Positions 23,537 to 35,554 of a DNA stretch of 64,000 bases are shown piece after piece; positions within the stretch are counted from its first letter, which is position 1; each line of letters begins with the position of its first letter. The position numbers and the translations under genes are program-made. The stretch covers positions 40,989,543 through 41,053,542 of the forward strand of contig OX326961.1 in the NCBI GenBank assembly GCA_946800325.1, in the 5' to 3' direction. The notes beneath the pieces are model-generated. The model was given only the letters and a program-made list of their open reading frames with translations, made no database searches and was not told the origin of the DNA. This stretch comes from Luzula sylvatica. Its lineage: Eukaryota > Streptophyta > Magnoliopsida > Poales > Juncaceae.

Positions 23537-25147
23537 CTCCTCAAAGCGTTAAAATCTTGTTTAGAATCGAAAAACAAACTATCTTAGTGTTTGTGAAATT
23601 TGGTGAAAAGTTATGTACTAAAAGATACGATACAAATGATCTTAAAACACGTTATTTGAACTCGTCAAAGCGTTAAAATCTTGTTTTGAATCTAAAAACA
23701 AACTATCTTAGTGTTTGTGAAATTTGGTGAAAAGTTATGTACTGAAAGATACGATACAAATGATCTAGAAACACGTTATTTGAACTCCTCAAAGCGTTAA
23801 AAGCTTGTTTTGAATCGAAACACAAACTTTCTTAGTGTTTGTGAAATTTCGTGAAAAGTTATGTAGTAAAAGATACGATACAAAGGATCTAAAAACACGT
23901 TATTTGAACTCCTCAAAACGTTAAAATCTTGTTTTGAATCGAAAAACAAACTTTCTTAGTGTTTGTGAAATTTGGTGATAAGTTATGTAGTAAAAGATAC
24001 GATACAAATGATCTTAAAACACGTTATTTGACCTCGTCAAAGCGTTAAAATCTTGTTTTGAATCGAAAAACAAACTTTCTTAGTGTTTGTGAAATTTGGT
24101 GAAAAGTTATGTGGTAAAAGATACGGTACAAATGATCTAAAAACACGTTATTTGAACTCCTCAAAGCGTTAAAATCTTGTTTTGAATCGAAAAACAAACT
24201 ATGTTAGTGTTTGTGAAATTTGGTGAAAAGTTATGTACTAAAAGGTACGATACAAATGATCTAAAAACACGTTATTTGAACTCCTCAAAGCGTTAAAAGC
24301 TTGTTTTGAATCGAAACTCAAACTTTCTTAGTGTTTGTGAAATTTCGTGAAAAGTTATGTAGTAAAAGATACGATACAAATGATCTAAAACATGTTATTT
24401 GAACTCCTCAAAGCGTTAAAATCTTGTTTTGAATCGAAAAACAAACTTTCTTAGTGTTTGTGAAATTTGGTGAAAAGTTATGTAGTAAAAGATACGATAC
24501 AAAGGATCTAAAAACACGTTATTTGAACTCCTCAAAGCGTTAAAATCTTGTTTTGAATCGAAAAACAAACTTTCTTAGTGTTTGTGAAATTTGGTGAAAA
24601 GTTATGTGGTAAAAGATACGATACAAATGATCTAGAAACACGTTATTTGAACTCCTCAAAGCGTTAAAATCTTGTTTTGAATCGAAAAACAAACTATCTT
24701 AGTGTTTGTGAAATTTGGTGAAAAGTTATGTACTAAAAGATACGATACAAATGATCTAGAAACACGTTATTTGAACTCCTCAAAGCGTTAAAAGCTTGTT
24801 TTGAATCGAAACACAAACTTTCTTAGTGTTTGTGAAATTTCGTGAAAAGTTATGTAGTAAAAGATACGATACAAAGGATCTAAAAACAGGTTATTTGAAC
24901 TCCTCAAAGCGTTAAAATCTTGTTTTGAATCGAAAAACAAACTTTCTTAGTGTTTGTGAAATTTGGAGAAAAGTTACGTAGTAAAAGATACGATACAAAT
25001 GATCTTAAAACACGTTATTTGAACTACTCAAAGCGTTAAAATCTTGTTTTGAATCGAAAAACAAACTTTCTTAGTGTTTGTGAAATTCGGTGAAAAGTTA
25101 TGTAGTAAAAGATACGGTACAAATGATCTAAAAACACGTTATTTGAG
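23537..25147. repeat. Core HOR copy, 1611 bp
   Basis: Full m1-m13 with intact m8; no private change noticed. Confidence 0.94.
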
Positions 25148-27127
25148 CTCCTGAAAGCGTTAAAATCTTGTTTAGAATCGAAAAACAAACTATCTTAGTG
25201 TTTGTGAAATTTGGTGAAAAGTTATGTACTAAAAGATACGATACAAATGATCTTAAAACACGTTATTTGAACTCGTCAAAGCGTTAAAATCTTGTTTTGA
25301 ATCTAAAAACAAACTATCTTAGTGTTTGTGAAATTTGGTGAAAAGTTATGTACTGAAAGATACGATACAAATGATCTAGAAACACGTTATTTGAACTCCT
25401 CAAAGCGTTAAACGCTTGTTTTGAATCGAAACACAAACTTTCTTAGTGTTTGTGAAATTTCGTGAAAAGTTATGTAGTAAAAGATACGATACAAAGGATC
25501 TAAAAACACGTTATTTGAACTCCTCAAAACGTTAAAATCTTGTTTTGAATCGAAAAACAAACTTTCTTAGTGTTTGTGAAATTTGGTGATAAGTTATGTA
25601 GTAAAAGATACGATACAAATGATCTTAAAACACGTTATTTGACCTCGTCAAAGCGTTAAAATCTTGTTTTGAATCGAAAAACAAACTTTCTTAGTGTTTG
25701 TGAAATTTGGTGAAAAGTTATGTGGTAAAAGATACGGTACAAATGATCTAAAAACACGTTATTTGAACTCCTCAAAGCGTTAAAATCTTGTTTTGAATCG
25801 AAAAACAAACTATGTTAGTGTTTGTGAAATTTGGTGAAAAGTTATGTACTAAAAGGTACGATACAAATGATCTAGAAACACGTTATTTGAACTCCTCAAA
25901 GCGTTAAAAGCTTGTTTTGAATCGAAACACAAACTTTCTTAGTGTTTGTGAAATTTCGTGAAAAGTTATGTAGTAAAAGATACGATACAAATGATCTAAA
26001 ACATGTTATTTGAACTCCTCAAAGCGTTAAAATCTTGTTTTGAATCGAAAAACAAACTTTCTTAGTGTTTGTGAAATTTGGTGAAAAGTTATGTGGTAAA
26101 AGATACGGTACAAATGATCTAAAAACACGTTATTTGAACTCCTCAAAGCGTTAAAATCTTGTTTTGAATCGAAAAACAAACTATGTTAGTGTTTGTGAAA
26201 TTTGGTGAAAAGTTATGTACTAAAAGGTACGATACAAATGATCTAAAAACACGTTATTTGAACTCCTCAAAGCGTTAAAAGCTTGTTTTGAATCGAAACT
26301 CAAACTTTCTTAGTGTTTGTGAAATTTCGTGAAAAGTTATGTAGTAAAAGATACGATACAAATGATCTAAAACATGTTATTTGAACTCCTCAAAGCGTTA
26401 AAATCTTGTTTTGAATCGAAAAACAAACTTTCTTAGTGTTTGTGAAATTTGGTGAAAAGTTATGTAGTAAAAGATACTACAAAGGATCTAAAAACACGTT
26501 ATTTGAACTCCTCAAAGCGTTAAAATCTTGTTTTGAATCGAAAAACAAACTTTCTTAGTGTTTGTGAAATTTGGTGAAAAGTTATGTGGTAAAAGATACG
26601 ATACAAATGATCTAGAAACACGTTATTTGAACTCCTCAAAGCGTTAAAATCTTGTTTTGAATCGAAAAACAAACTATCTTAGTTTTTGTGAAATTTGGTG
26701 AAAAGTTATGTACTAAAAGATACGATACAAATGATCTAGAAACACGTTATTTGAACTCCTCAAAGCGTTAAAAGCTTGTTTTGAATCGAAACACAAACTT
26801 TCTTAGTGTTTGTGAAATTTCGTGAAAAGTTATGTAGTAAAAGATACGATACAAAGGATCTAAAAACAGGTTATTTGAACTCCTCAAAGCGTTAAAATCT
26901 TGTTTTGAATCGAAAAACAAACTTTCTTAGTGTTTGTGAAATTTGGAGAAAAGTTACGTAGTAAAAGATACGATACAAATGATCTTAAAACACGTTATTT
27001 GAACTACTCAAAGCGTTAAAATCTTGTTTTGAATCGAAAAACAAACTTTCTTAGTGTTTGTGAAATTCGGTGAAAAGTTATGTAGTAAAAGATACGGTAC
27101 AAATGATCTAAAAACACGTTATTTGAG
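25148..27127. repeat. Expanded HOR copy, 16 monomers, 1980 bp
   Basis: m1 (private G at 25153), m2, m3 (C at 25413, destroying HindIII), m4, m5, m6 ending 'ctagaaac' (25768), m7 with 'gaaacacaaac' (25892), m8/m5 hybrid (26015), then m6, m7, m8 (2-bp deletion), m9, m10 ('agtttttg'), m11, m12, m13. The second m5-m6-m7 pass adds 371 bp. The hybrid at 26015 is the junction of the 7800-bp duplication. Confidence 0.93.
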
Positions 27128-28116
27128 CTCCTCAAAGCGTTAAAATCTTGTTTAGAATCGAAAAACAAACTATCTTAGTGTTTGTGAAATTTGGTGAAAA
27201 GTTATGTACTAAAAGGTACGATACAAATGATCTAAAAACACGTTATTTGAACTCCTCAAAGCGTTAAAAGCTTGTTTTGAATCGAAACTCAAACTTTCTT
27301 AGTGTTTGTGAAATTTCGTGAAAAGTTATGTAGTAAAAGATACGATACAAATGATCTAAAACATGTTATTTGAACTCCTCAAAGCGTTAAAATCTTGTTT
27401 TGAATCGAAAAACAAACTTTCTTAGTGTTTGTGAAATTTGGTGAAAAGTTATGTAGTAAAAGATACTACAAAGGATCTAAAAACACGTTATTTGAACTCC
27501 TCAAAGCGTTAAAATCTTGTTTTGAATCGAAAAACAAACTTTCTTAGTGTTTGTGAAATTTGGTGAAAAGTTATGTGGTAAAAGATACGATACAAATGAT
27601 CTAGAAACACGTTATTTGAACTCCTCAAAGCGTTAAAATCTTGTTTTGAATCGAAAAACAAACTATCTTAGTTTTTGTGAAATTTGGTGAAAAGTTATGT
27701 ACTAAAAGATACGATACAAATGATCTAGAAACACGTTATTTGAACTCCTCAAAGCGTTAAAAGCTTGTTTTGAATCGAAACACAAACTTTCTTAGTGTTT
27801 GTGAAATTTCGTGAAAAGTTATGTAGTAAAAGATACGATACAAAGGATCTAAAAACAGGATATTTGAACTCCTCAAAGCGTTAAAATCTTGTTTTGAATC
27901 GAAAAACAAACTTTCTTAGTGTTTGTGAAATTTGGAGAAAAGTTACGTAGTAAAAGATACGATACAAATGATCTTAAAACACGTTATTTGAACTACTCAA
28001 AGCGTTAAAATCTTGTTTTGAATCGAAAAACAAACTTTCTTAGTGTTTGTGAAATTCGGTGAAAAGTTATGTAGTAAAAGATACGGTACAAATGATCTAA
28101 AAACACGTTATTTGAG
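27128..28116. repeat. 8-monomer HOR variant, 989 bp (second of three)
   Basis: Same m1/m6 hybrid, m8 deletion, m10 'agtttttg' and m11 'caggat' as 19328-20316, at an offset of 7800 bp. Confidence 0.94.
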
Positions 28117-29108
28117 CTCCTCAAAGCGTTAAAATCTTGTTTAGAATCGAAAAACAAACTATCTTAGTGTTTGTGAAATTTGGTGAAAAGTTATGTACTA
28201 AAAGATACGATACAAATGATCTTAAAACACGTTATTTGAACTCGTCAAAGCGTTAAAATCTTGTTTTGAATCTAAAAACAAACTATCTTAGTGTTTGTGA
28301 AATTTGGTGAAAAGTTATGTACTGAAAGATACGATACAAATGATCTAGAAACACGTTATTTGAACTCCTCAAAGCGTTAAAAGCTTGTTTTGAATCGAAA
28401 AACAAACTTTCTTAGTGTTTGTGAAATTTCGTGAAAAGTTATGTAGTAAAAGATACGATACAAAGGATCTAAAAACACGTTATTTGAACTCCTCAAAGCG
28501 TTAAAATCTTGTTTTGAATCGAAAAACAAACTTTCTTAGTGTTTGTGAAATTTGGTGAAAAGTTATGTGGTAAAAGATACGATACAAATGATCTAGAAAC
28601 ACGTTATTTGAACTCCTCAAAGCGTTAAAATCTTGTTTTGAATCGAAAAACAAACTATCTTAGTGTTTGTGAAATTTGGTGAAAAGTTATGTACTAAAAG
28701 ATACGATACAAATGATCTAGAAACACGTTATTTGAACTCCTCAAAGCGTTAAAAGCTTGTTTTGAATCGAAACACAAACTTTCTTAGTGTTTGTGAAATT
28801 TCGTGAAAAGTTATGTAGTAAAAGATACGATACAAAGGATCTAAAAACAGGTTATTTGAACTCCTCAAAGCGTTAAAATCTTGTTTTGAATCGAAAAACA
28901 AACTTTCTTAGTGTTTGTGAAATTTGGAGAAAAGTTACGTAGTAAAAGATACGATACAAATGATCTTAAAACACGTTATTTGAACTACTCAAAGCGTTAA
29001 AATCTTGTTTTGAATCGAAAAACAAACTTTCTTAGTGTTTGTGAAATTCGGTGAAAAGTTATGTAGTAAAAGATACGGTACAAATGATCTAAAAACACGT
29101 TATTTGAG
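28117..29108. repeat. 8-monomer HOR variant of a different kind, 992 bp
   Basis: m1, m2, an m3-like monomer with 'gaaaaacaaac' instead of 'gaaacacaaac' (28365), then directly m9 (28489), m10, m11, m12, m13. Five monomers, m4 to m8, are missing. This is independent of the 989-bp form, which loses m2-m6 territory instead. Confidence 0.93.
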
Positions 29109-30717
29109 CTCCTCAAAGCGTTAAAATCTTGTTTAGAATCGAAAAACAAACTATCTTAGTGTTTGTGAAATTTGGTGAAAAGTTATGTACTAAAAGATAC
29201 GATACAAATGATCTTAAAACACGTTATTTGAACTCGTCAAAGCGTTAAAATCTTGTTTTGAATCTAAAAACAAACTATCTTAGTGTTTGTGAAATTTGGT
29301 GAAAAGTTATGTACTGAAAGATACGATACAAATGATCTAGAAACACGTTATTTGAACTCCTCAAAGCGTTAAAAGCTTGTTTTGAATCGAAACACAAACT
29401 TTCTTAGTGTTTGTGAAATTTCGTGAAAAGTTATGTAGTAAAAGATACGATACAAAGGATCTAAAAACACGTTATTTGAACTCCTCAAAACGTTAAAATC
29501 TTGTTTTGAATCGAAAAACAAACTTTCTTAGTGTTTGTGAAATTTGGTGATAAGTTATGTAGTAAAAGATACGATACAAATGATCTTAAAACACGTTATT
29601 TGACCTCGTCAAAGCGTTAAAATCTTGTTTTGAATCGAAAAACAAACTTTCTTAGTGTTTGTGAAATTTGGTGAAAAGTTATGTGGTAAAAGATACGGTA
29701 CAAATGATCTAAAAACACGTTATTTGAACTCCTCAAAGCGTTAAAATCTTGTTTTGAATCGAAAAACAAACTATGTTAGTGTTTGTGAAATTTGGTGAAA
29801 AGTTATGTACTAAAAGGTACGATACAAATGATCTAAAAACACGTTATTTGAACTCCTCAAAGCGTTAAAAGCTTGTTTTGAATCGAAACTCAAACTTTCT
29901 TAGTGTTTGTGAAATTTCGTGAAAAGTTATGTAGTAAAAGATACGATACAAATGATCTAAAACATGTTATTTGAACTCCTCAAAGCGTTAAAATCTTGTT
30001 TTGAATCGAAAAACAAACTTTCTTAGTGTTTGTGAAATTTGGTGAAAAGTTATGTAGTAAAAGATACTACAAAGGATCTAAAAACACGTTATTTGAACTC
30101 CTCAAAGCGTTAAAATCTTGTTTTGAATCGAAAAACAAACTTTCTTAGTGTTTGTGAAATTTGGTGAAAAGTTATGTGGTAAAAGATACGATACAAATGA
30201 TCTAGAAACACGTTATTTGAACTCCTCAAAGCGTTAAAATCTTGTTTTGAATCGAAAAACAAACTATCTTAGTTTTTGTGAAATTTGGTGAAAAGTTATG
30301 TACTAAAAGATACGATACAAATGATCTAGAAACACGTTATTTGAACTCCTCAAAGCGTTAAAAGCTTGTTTTGAATCGAAACACAAACTTTCTTAGTGTT
30401 TGTGAAATTTCGTGAAAAGTTATGTAGTAAAAGATACGATACAAAGGATCTAAAAACAGGTTATTTGAACTCCTCAAAGCGTTAAAATCTTGTTTTGAAT
30501 CGAAAAACAAACTTTCTTAGTGTTTGTGAAATTTGGAGAAAAGTTACGTAGTAAAAGATACGATACAAATGATCTTAAAACACGTTATTTGAACTACTCA
30601 AAGTGTTAAAATCTTGTTTTGAATCGAAAAACAAACTTTCTTAGTGTTTGTGAAATTCGGTGAAAAGTTATGTAGTAAAAGATACGGTACAAATGATCTA
30701 AAAACACGTTATTTGAG
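29109..30717. repeat. Core HOR copy, 1609 bp
   Basis: m8 deletion at about 30068, m10 'agtttttg', and T at 30604 in m13, all matching 21928-23536. Confidence 0.94.
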
Positions 30718-32328
30718 CTCCTCAAAGCGTTAAAATCTTGTTTAGAATCGAAAAACAAACTATCTTAGTGTTTGTGAAATTTGGTGAAAAGTTATGTACT
30801 AAAAGATACGATACAAATGATCTTAAAACACGTTATTTGAACTCGTCAAAGCGTTAAAATCTTGTTTTGAATCTAAAAACAAACTATCTTAGTGTTTGTG
30901 AAATTTGGTGAAAAGTTATGTACTGAAAGATACGATACAAATGATCTAGAAACACGTTATTTGAACTCCTCAAAGCGTTAAAAGCTTGTTTTGAATCGAA
31001 ACACAAACTTTCTTAGTGTTTGTGAAATTTCGTGAAAAGTTATGTAGTAAAAGATACGATACATAGGATCTAAAAACACGTTATTTGAACTCCTCAAAAC
31101 GTTAAAATCTTGTTTTGAATCGAAAAACAAACTTTCTTAGTGTTTGTGAAATTTGGTGATAAGTTATGTAGTAAAAGATACGATACAAATGATCTTAAAA
31201 CACGTTATTTGACCTCGTCAAAGCGTTAAAATCTTGTTTTGAATCGAAAAACAAACTTTCTTAGTGTTTGTGAAATTTGGTGAAAAGTTATGTGGTAAAA
31301 GATACGGTACAAATGATCTAAAAACACGTTATTTGAACTCCTCAAAGCGTTAAAATCTTGTTTTGAATCGAAAAACAAACTATGTTAGTGTTTGTGAAAT
31401 TTGGTGAAAAGTTATGTACTAAAAGGTACGATACAAATGATCTAAAAACACGTTATTTGAACTCCTCAAAGCGTTAAAAGCTTGTTTTGAATCGAAACTC
31501 AAACTTTCTTAGTGTTTGTGAAATTTCGTGAAAAGTTATGTAGTAAAAGATACGATACAAATGATCTAAAACAAGTTATTTGAACTCCTCAAAGCGTTAA
31601 AATCTTGTTTTGAATCGAAAAACAAACTTTCTTAGTGTTTGTGAAATTTGGTGAAAAGTTATGTAGTAAAAGATACGATACAAAGGATCTAAAAACACGT
31701 TATTTGAACTCCTCAAAGCGTTAAAATCTTGTTTTGAATCGAAAAACAAACTTTCTTAGTGTTTGTGAAATTTGGTGAAAAGTTATGTGGTAAAAGATAC
31801 GATACAAATGATCTAGAAACACGTTATTTGAACTCCTCAAAGCGTTAAAATCTTGTTTTGAATCGAAAAACAAACTATCTTAGTGTTTGTGAAATTTGGT
31901 GAAAAGTTATGTACTAAAAGATACGATACAAATGATCTAGAAACACGTTATTTGAACTCCTCAAAGCGTTAAAAGCTTGTTTTGAATCGAAACACAAACT
32001 TTCTTAGTGTTTGTGAAATTTCGTGAAAAGTTATGTAGTAAAAGATACGATACAAAGGATCTAAAAACAGGTTATTTGAACTCCTCAAAGCGTTAAAATC
32101 TTGTTTTGAATCGAAAAACAAACTTTCTTAGGGTTTGTGAAATTTGGAGAAAAGTTACGTAGTAAAAGATACGATACAAATGATCTTAAAACACGTTATT
32201 TGAACTACTCAAAGCGTTAAAATCTTGTTTTGAATCGAAAAACAAACTTTCTTAGTGTTTGTGAAATTCGGTGAAAAGTTATGTAGTAAAAGATACGGTA
32301 CAAATGATCTAAAAACACGTTATTTGAG
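30718..32328. repeat. Core HOR copy, 1611 bp
   Basis: Private substitutions: T at 31064 ('acatagg', m3), A at 31574 ('acaagtt', m7), G at 32132 in m12 ('cttaggg'). Confidence 0.94.
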
Positions 32329-33937
32329 CTCCTCAAAGCGTTAAAATCTTGTTTAGAATCGAAAAACAAACTATCTTAGTGTTTGTGAAATTTGGTGAAA
32401 AGTTATGTACTAAAAGATACGATACAAATGATCTTAAAACACGTTATTTGAACTCGTCAAAGCGTTAAAATCTTGTTTTGAATCTAAAAACAAACTATCT
32501 TAGTGTTTGTGAAATTTGGTGAAAAGTTATGTACTGAAAGATACGATACAAATGATCTAGAAACACGTTATTTGAACTCCTCAAAGCGTTAAAAGCTTGT
32601 TTTGAATCGAAACACAAACTTTCTTAGTGTTTGTGAAATTTCGTGAAAAGTTATGTAGTAAAAGATACGATACAAAGGATCTAAAAACACGTTATTTGAA
32701 CTCCTCAAAACGTTAAAATCTTGTTTTGAATCGAAAAACAAACTTTCTTAGTGTTTGTGAAATTTGGTGATAAGTTATGTAGTAAAAGATACGATACAAA
32801 TGATCTTAAAACACGTTATTTGACCTCGTCAAAGCGTTAAAATCTTGTTTTGAATCGAAAAACAAACTTTCTTAGTGTTTGTGAAATTTGGTGAAAAGTT
32901 ATGTGGTAAAAGATACGGTACAAATGATCTAAAAACACGTTATTTGAACTCCTCAAAGCGTTAAAATCTTGTTTTGAATCGAAAAACAAACTATGTTAGT
33001 GTTTGTGAAATTTGGTGAAAAGTTATGTACTAAAAGGTACGATACAAATGATCTAAAAACACGTTATTTGAACTCCTCAAAGCGTTAAAAGCTTGTTTTG
33101 AATCGAAACTCAAACTTTCTTAGTGTTTGTGAAATTTCGTGAAAAGTTATGTAGTAAAAGATACGATACAAATGATCTAGAACATGTTATTTGAACTCCT
33201 CAAAGCGTTAAAATCTTGTTTTGAATCGAAAAACAAACTTTCTTAGTGTTTGTGAAATTTGGTGAAAAGTTATGTAGTAAAAGATACTACAAAGGATCTA
33301 AAAACACGTTATTTGAACTCCTCAAAGCGTTAAAATCTTGTTTTGAATCGAAAAACAAACTTTCTTAGTGTTTGTGAAATTTGGTGAAAAGTTATGTGGT
33401 AAAAGATACGATACAAATGATCTAGAAACACGTTATTTGAACTCCTCAAAGCGTTAAAATCTTGTTTTGAATCGAAAAACAAACTATCTTAGTGTTTGTG
33501 AAATTTGGTGAAAAGTTATGTACTAAAAGATACGATACAAATGATCTAGAAACACGTTATTTGAACTCCTCAAAGCGTTAAAAGCTTGTTTTGAATCGAA
33601 ACACAAACTTTCTTAGTGTTTGTGAAATTTCGTGAAAAGTTATGTAGTAAAAGATACGATACAAAGGATCTAAAAACAGGTTATTTGAACTCCTCAAAGC
33701 GTTAAAATCTTGTTTTGAATCGAAAAACAAACTTTCTTAGTGTTTGTGAAATTTGGAGAAAAGTTACGTAGTAAAAGATACGATACAAATGATCTTAAAA
33801 CACGTTATTTGAACTACTCAAAGCGTTAAAATCTTGTTTTGAATCGAAAAACAAACTTTCTTAGTGTTTGTGAAATTCGGTGAAAAGTTATGTAGTAAAA
33901 GATACGGTACAAATGATCTAAAAACACGTTATTTGAG
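32329..33937. repeat. Core HOR copy, 1609 bp
   Basis: m8 deletion at about 33288. Private G at 33180 in m7 ('ctagaacatg'). m10 is normal. Confidence 0.94.
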
Positions 33938-35554
33938 CTCCTCAAAGCGTTAAAATCTTGTTTAGAATCGAAAAACAAACTATCTTAGTGTTTGTGAAAT
34001 TTGGTGAAAAGTTATGTACTAAAAGATACGATACAAATGATCTTAAAACACGTTATTTGAACTCGTCAAAGCGTTAAAATCTTGTTTTGAATCTAAAAAC
34101 AAACTATCTTAGTGTTTGTGAAATTTGGTGAAAAGTTATGTACTGAAAGATACGATACAAATGATCTAGAAACACGTTATTTGAACTCCTCAAAGCGTTA
34201 AAAGCTTGTTTTGAATCGAAACACAAACTTTCTTAGTGTTTGTGAAATTTCGTGAAAAGTTATGTAGTAAAAGATACGATACAAAGGATCTAAAAACACG
34301 TTATTTGAACTCCTCAAAACGTTAAAATCTTGTTTTGAATCGAAAAACAAACTTTCTTAGTGTTTGTGAAATTTGGTGATAAGTTATGTAGTAAAAGATA
34401 CGATACAAATGATCTTAAAACACGTTATTTGACCTCGTCAAAGCGTTAAAATCTTGTTTTGAATCGAAAAACAAACTTTTTTAGTGTTTGTGAAATTTGG
34501 TGAAAAGTTATGTGGTAAAAGATACGGTACAAATGATCTAAAAACACGTTATTTGAACTCCTCAAAGCGTTAAAATCTTGTTTTGAATCGAAAAACAAAC
34601 TATGTTAGTGTTTGTGAAATTTGGTGAAAAGTTATGTACTAAAAGGTACGATACAAAATGATCTAAAAACACGTTATTTGAACTCCTCAAAGCGTTAAAA
34701 GCTTGTTTTGAATCGAAACTCAAACTTTCTTAGTGTTTGTGAAATTTCGTGAAAAGTTATGTAGTAAAAGATACGATACAAATGATCTAAAACATGTTAT
34801 TTGAACTCCTCAAAGCGTTAAAATCTTGTTTTGAATCGAAAAACAAACTTTCTTAGTGTTTGTGAAATTTGTGTGAAAAGTTATGTAGTAAAAGATACGA
34901 TACAAAGGATCTAAAAACACGTTATTTGAACTCCTCAAAGCGTTAAAATCTTGTTTTGAATCGAAAAACAAACTTTCTTAGTGTTTGTGAAATTTGGTGA
35001 AAAGTTATGTGGTAAAAGATACGATACAAATGATCTAGAAACACGTTATTTGAACTCCTCAAAGCGTTAAAATCTTGTTTTGAATCGAAAAAACAAACTA
35101 TCTTAGTGTTTGTGAAATTTGGTGAAAGTTATGTACTAAAAGATACGATACAAATGATCTAGAAACACGTTATTTGAAACTCCTCAAAGCGTTAAAAGCT
35201 TGTTTTGAATCGAAACACAAACTTTCTTAGTGTTTGTGAAATTTCGTGAAAAGTTATGTAGTAAAAGATACGATACAAAGGATCTAAAAACAGGTTATTT
35301 GAACTCCTCAAAGCGTTAAAATCTTGTTTTGAATCGAAAAACAAACCTTTCTTAGTGTTTGTGAAATTTGGAGAAAAGTTACGTAGTAAAGATACGATAC
35401 AAATGATCTTAAAAAACCGTTATTTGAACTACTCAAAGCGTTAAAAATCTTGTTTTGAATCGAAAAACAAACTTTCTTAGTGTTTGTGAAATTCGGTGAA
35501 AAGTTATGTAGTAAAAGATACGGTACAAATGATCTAAAAACACGTTATTTGAGC
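33938..35554. repeat. Core HOR copy with indels, 1617 bp
   Basis: The first 700 bp are clean (T at 34480 is a private substitution). From about 34655 I count ten one-base indels, eight insertions and two deletions, giving +6 against 1611. Order of monomers is the normal m1-m13. Confidence 0.9.

Larger units (their letters stand above)
18215..33300. repeat. Segmental duplication inside the core, 7800-bp offset
   Basis: Sequence from about 18.25 kb matches sequence from about 26.05 kb at offset 7800: the m5 part of the hybrids at 18291 and 26091, the 989-bp HORs at 19328/27128, and their m8, m10 and m11 marks. After about 28.4 kb the offset becomes 7181, because the second copy lacks five monomers (619 bp; m4-m8). 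T at 23423/30604 is shared at this new offset. The junction is the m8/m5 hybrid at 26015. The right end is approximate. Confidence 0.8.

Noticed and set aside
32125..32138. Telomere-like 'ttagggttt' in m12
   Set aside because: It is produced by one private substitution (T to G at 32132) in the conserved 'cttagtgtttg'. It is not repeated and is therefore coincidental.
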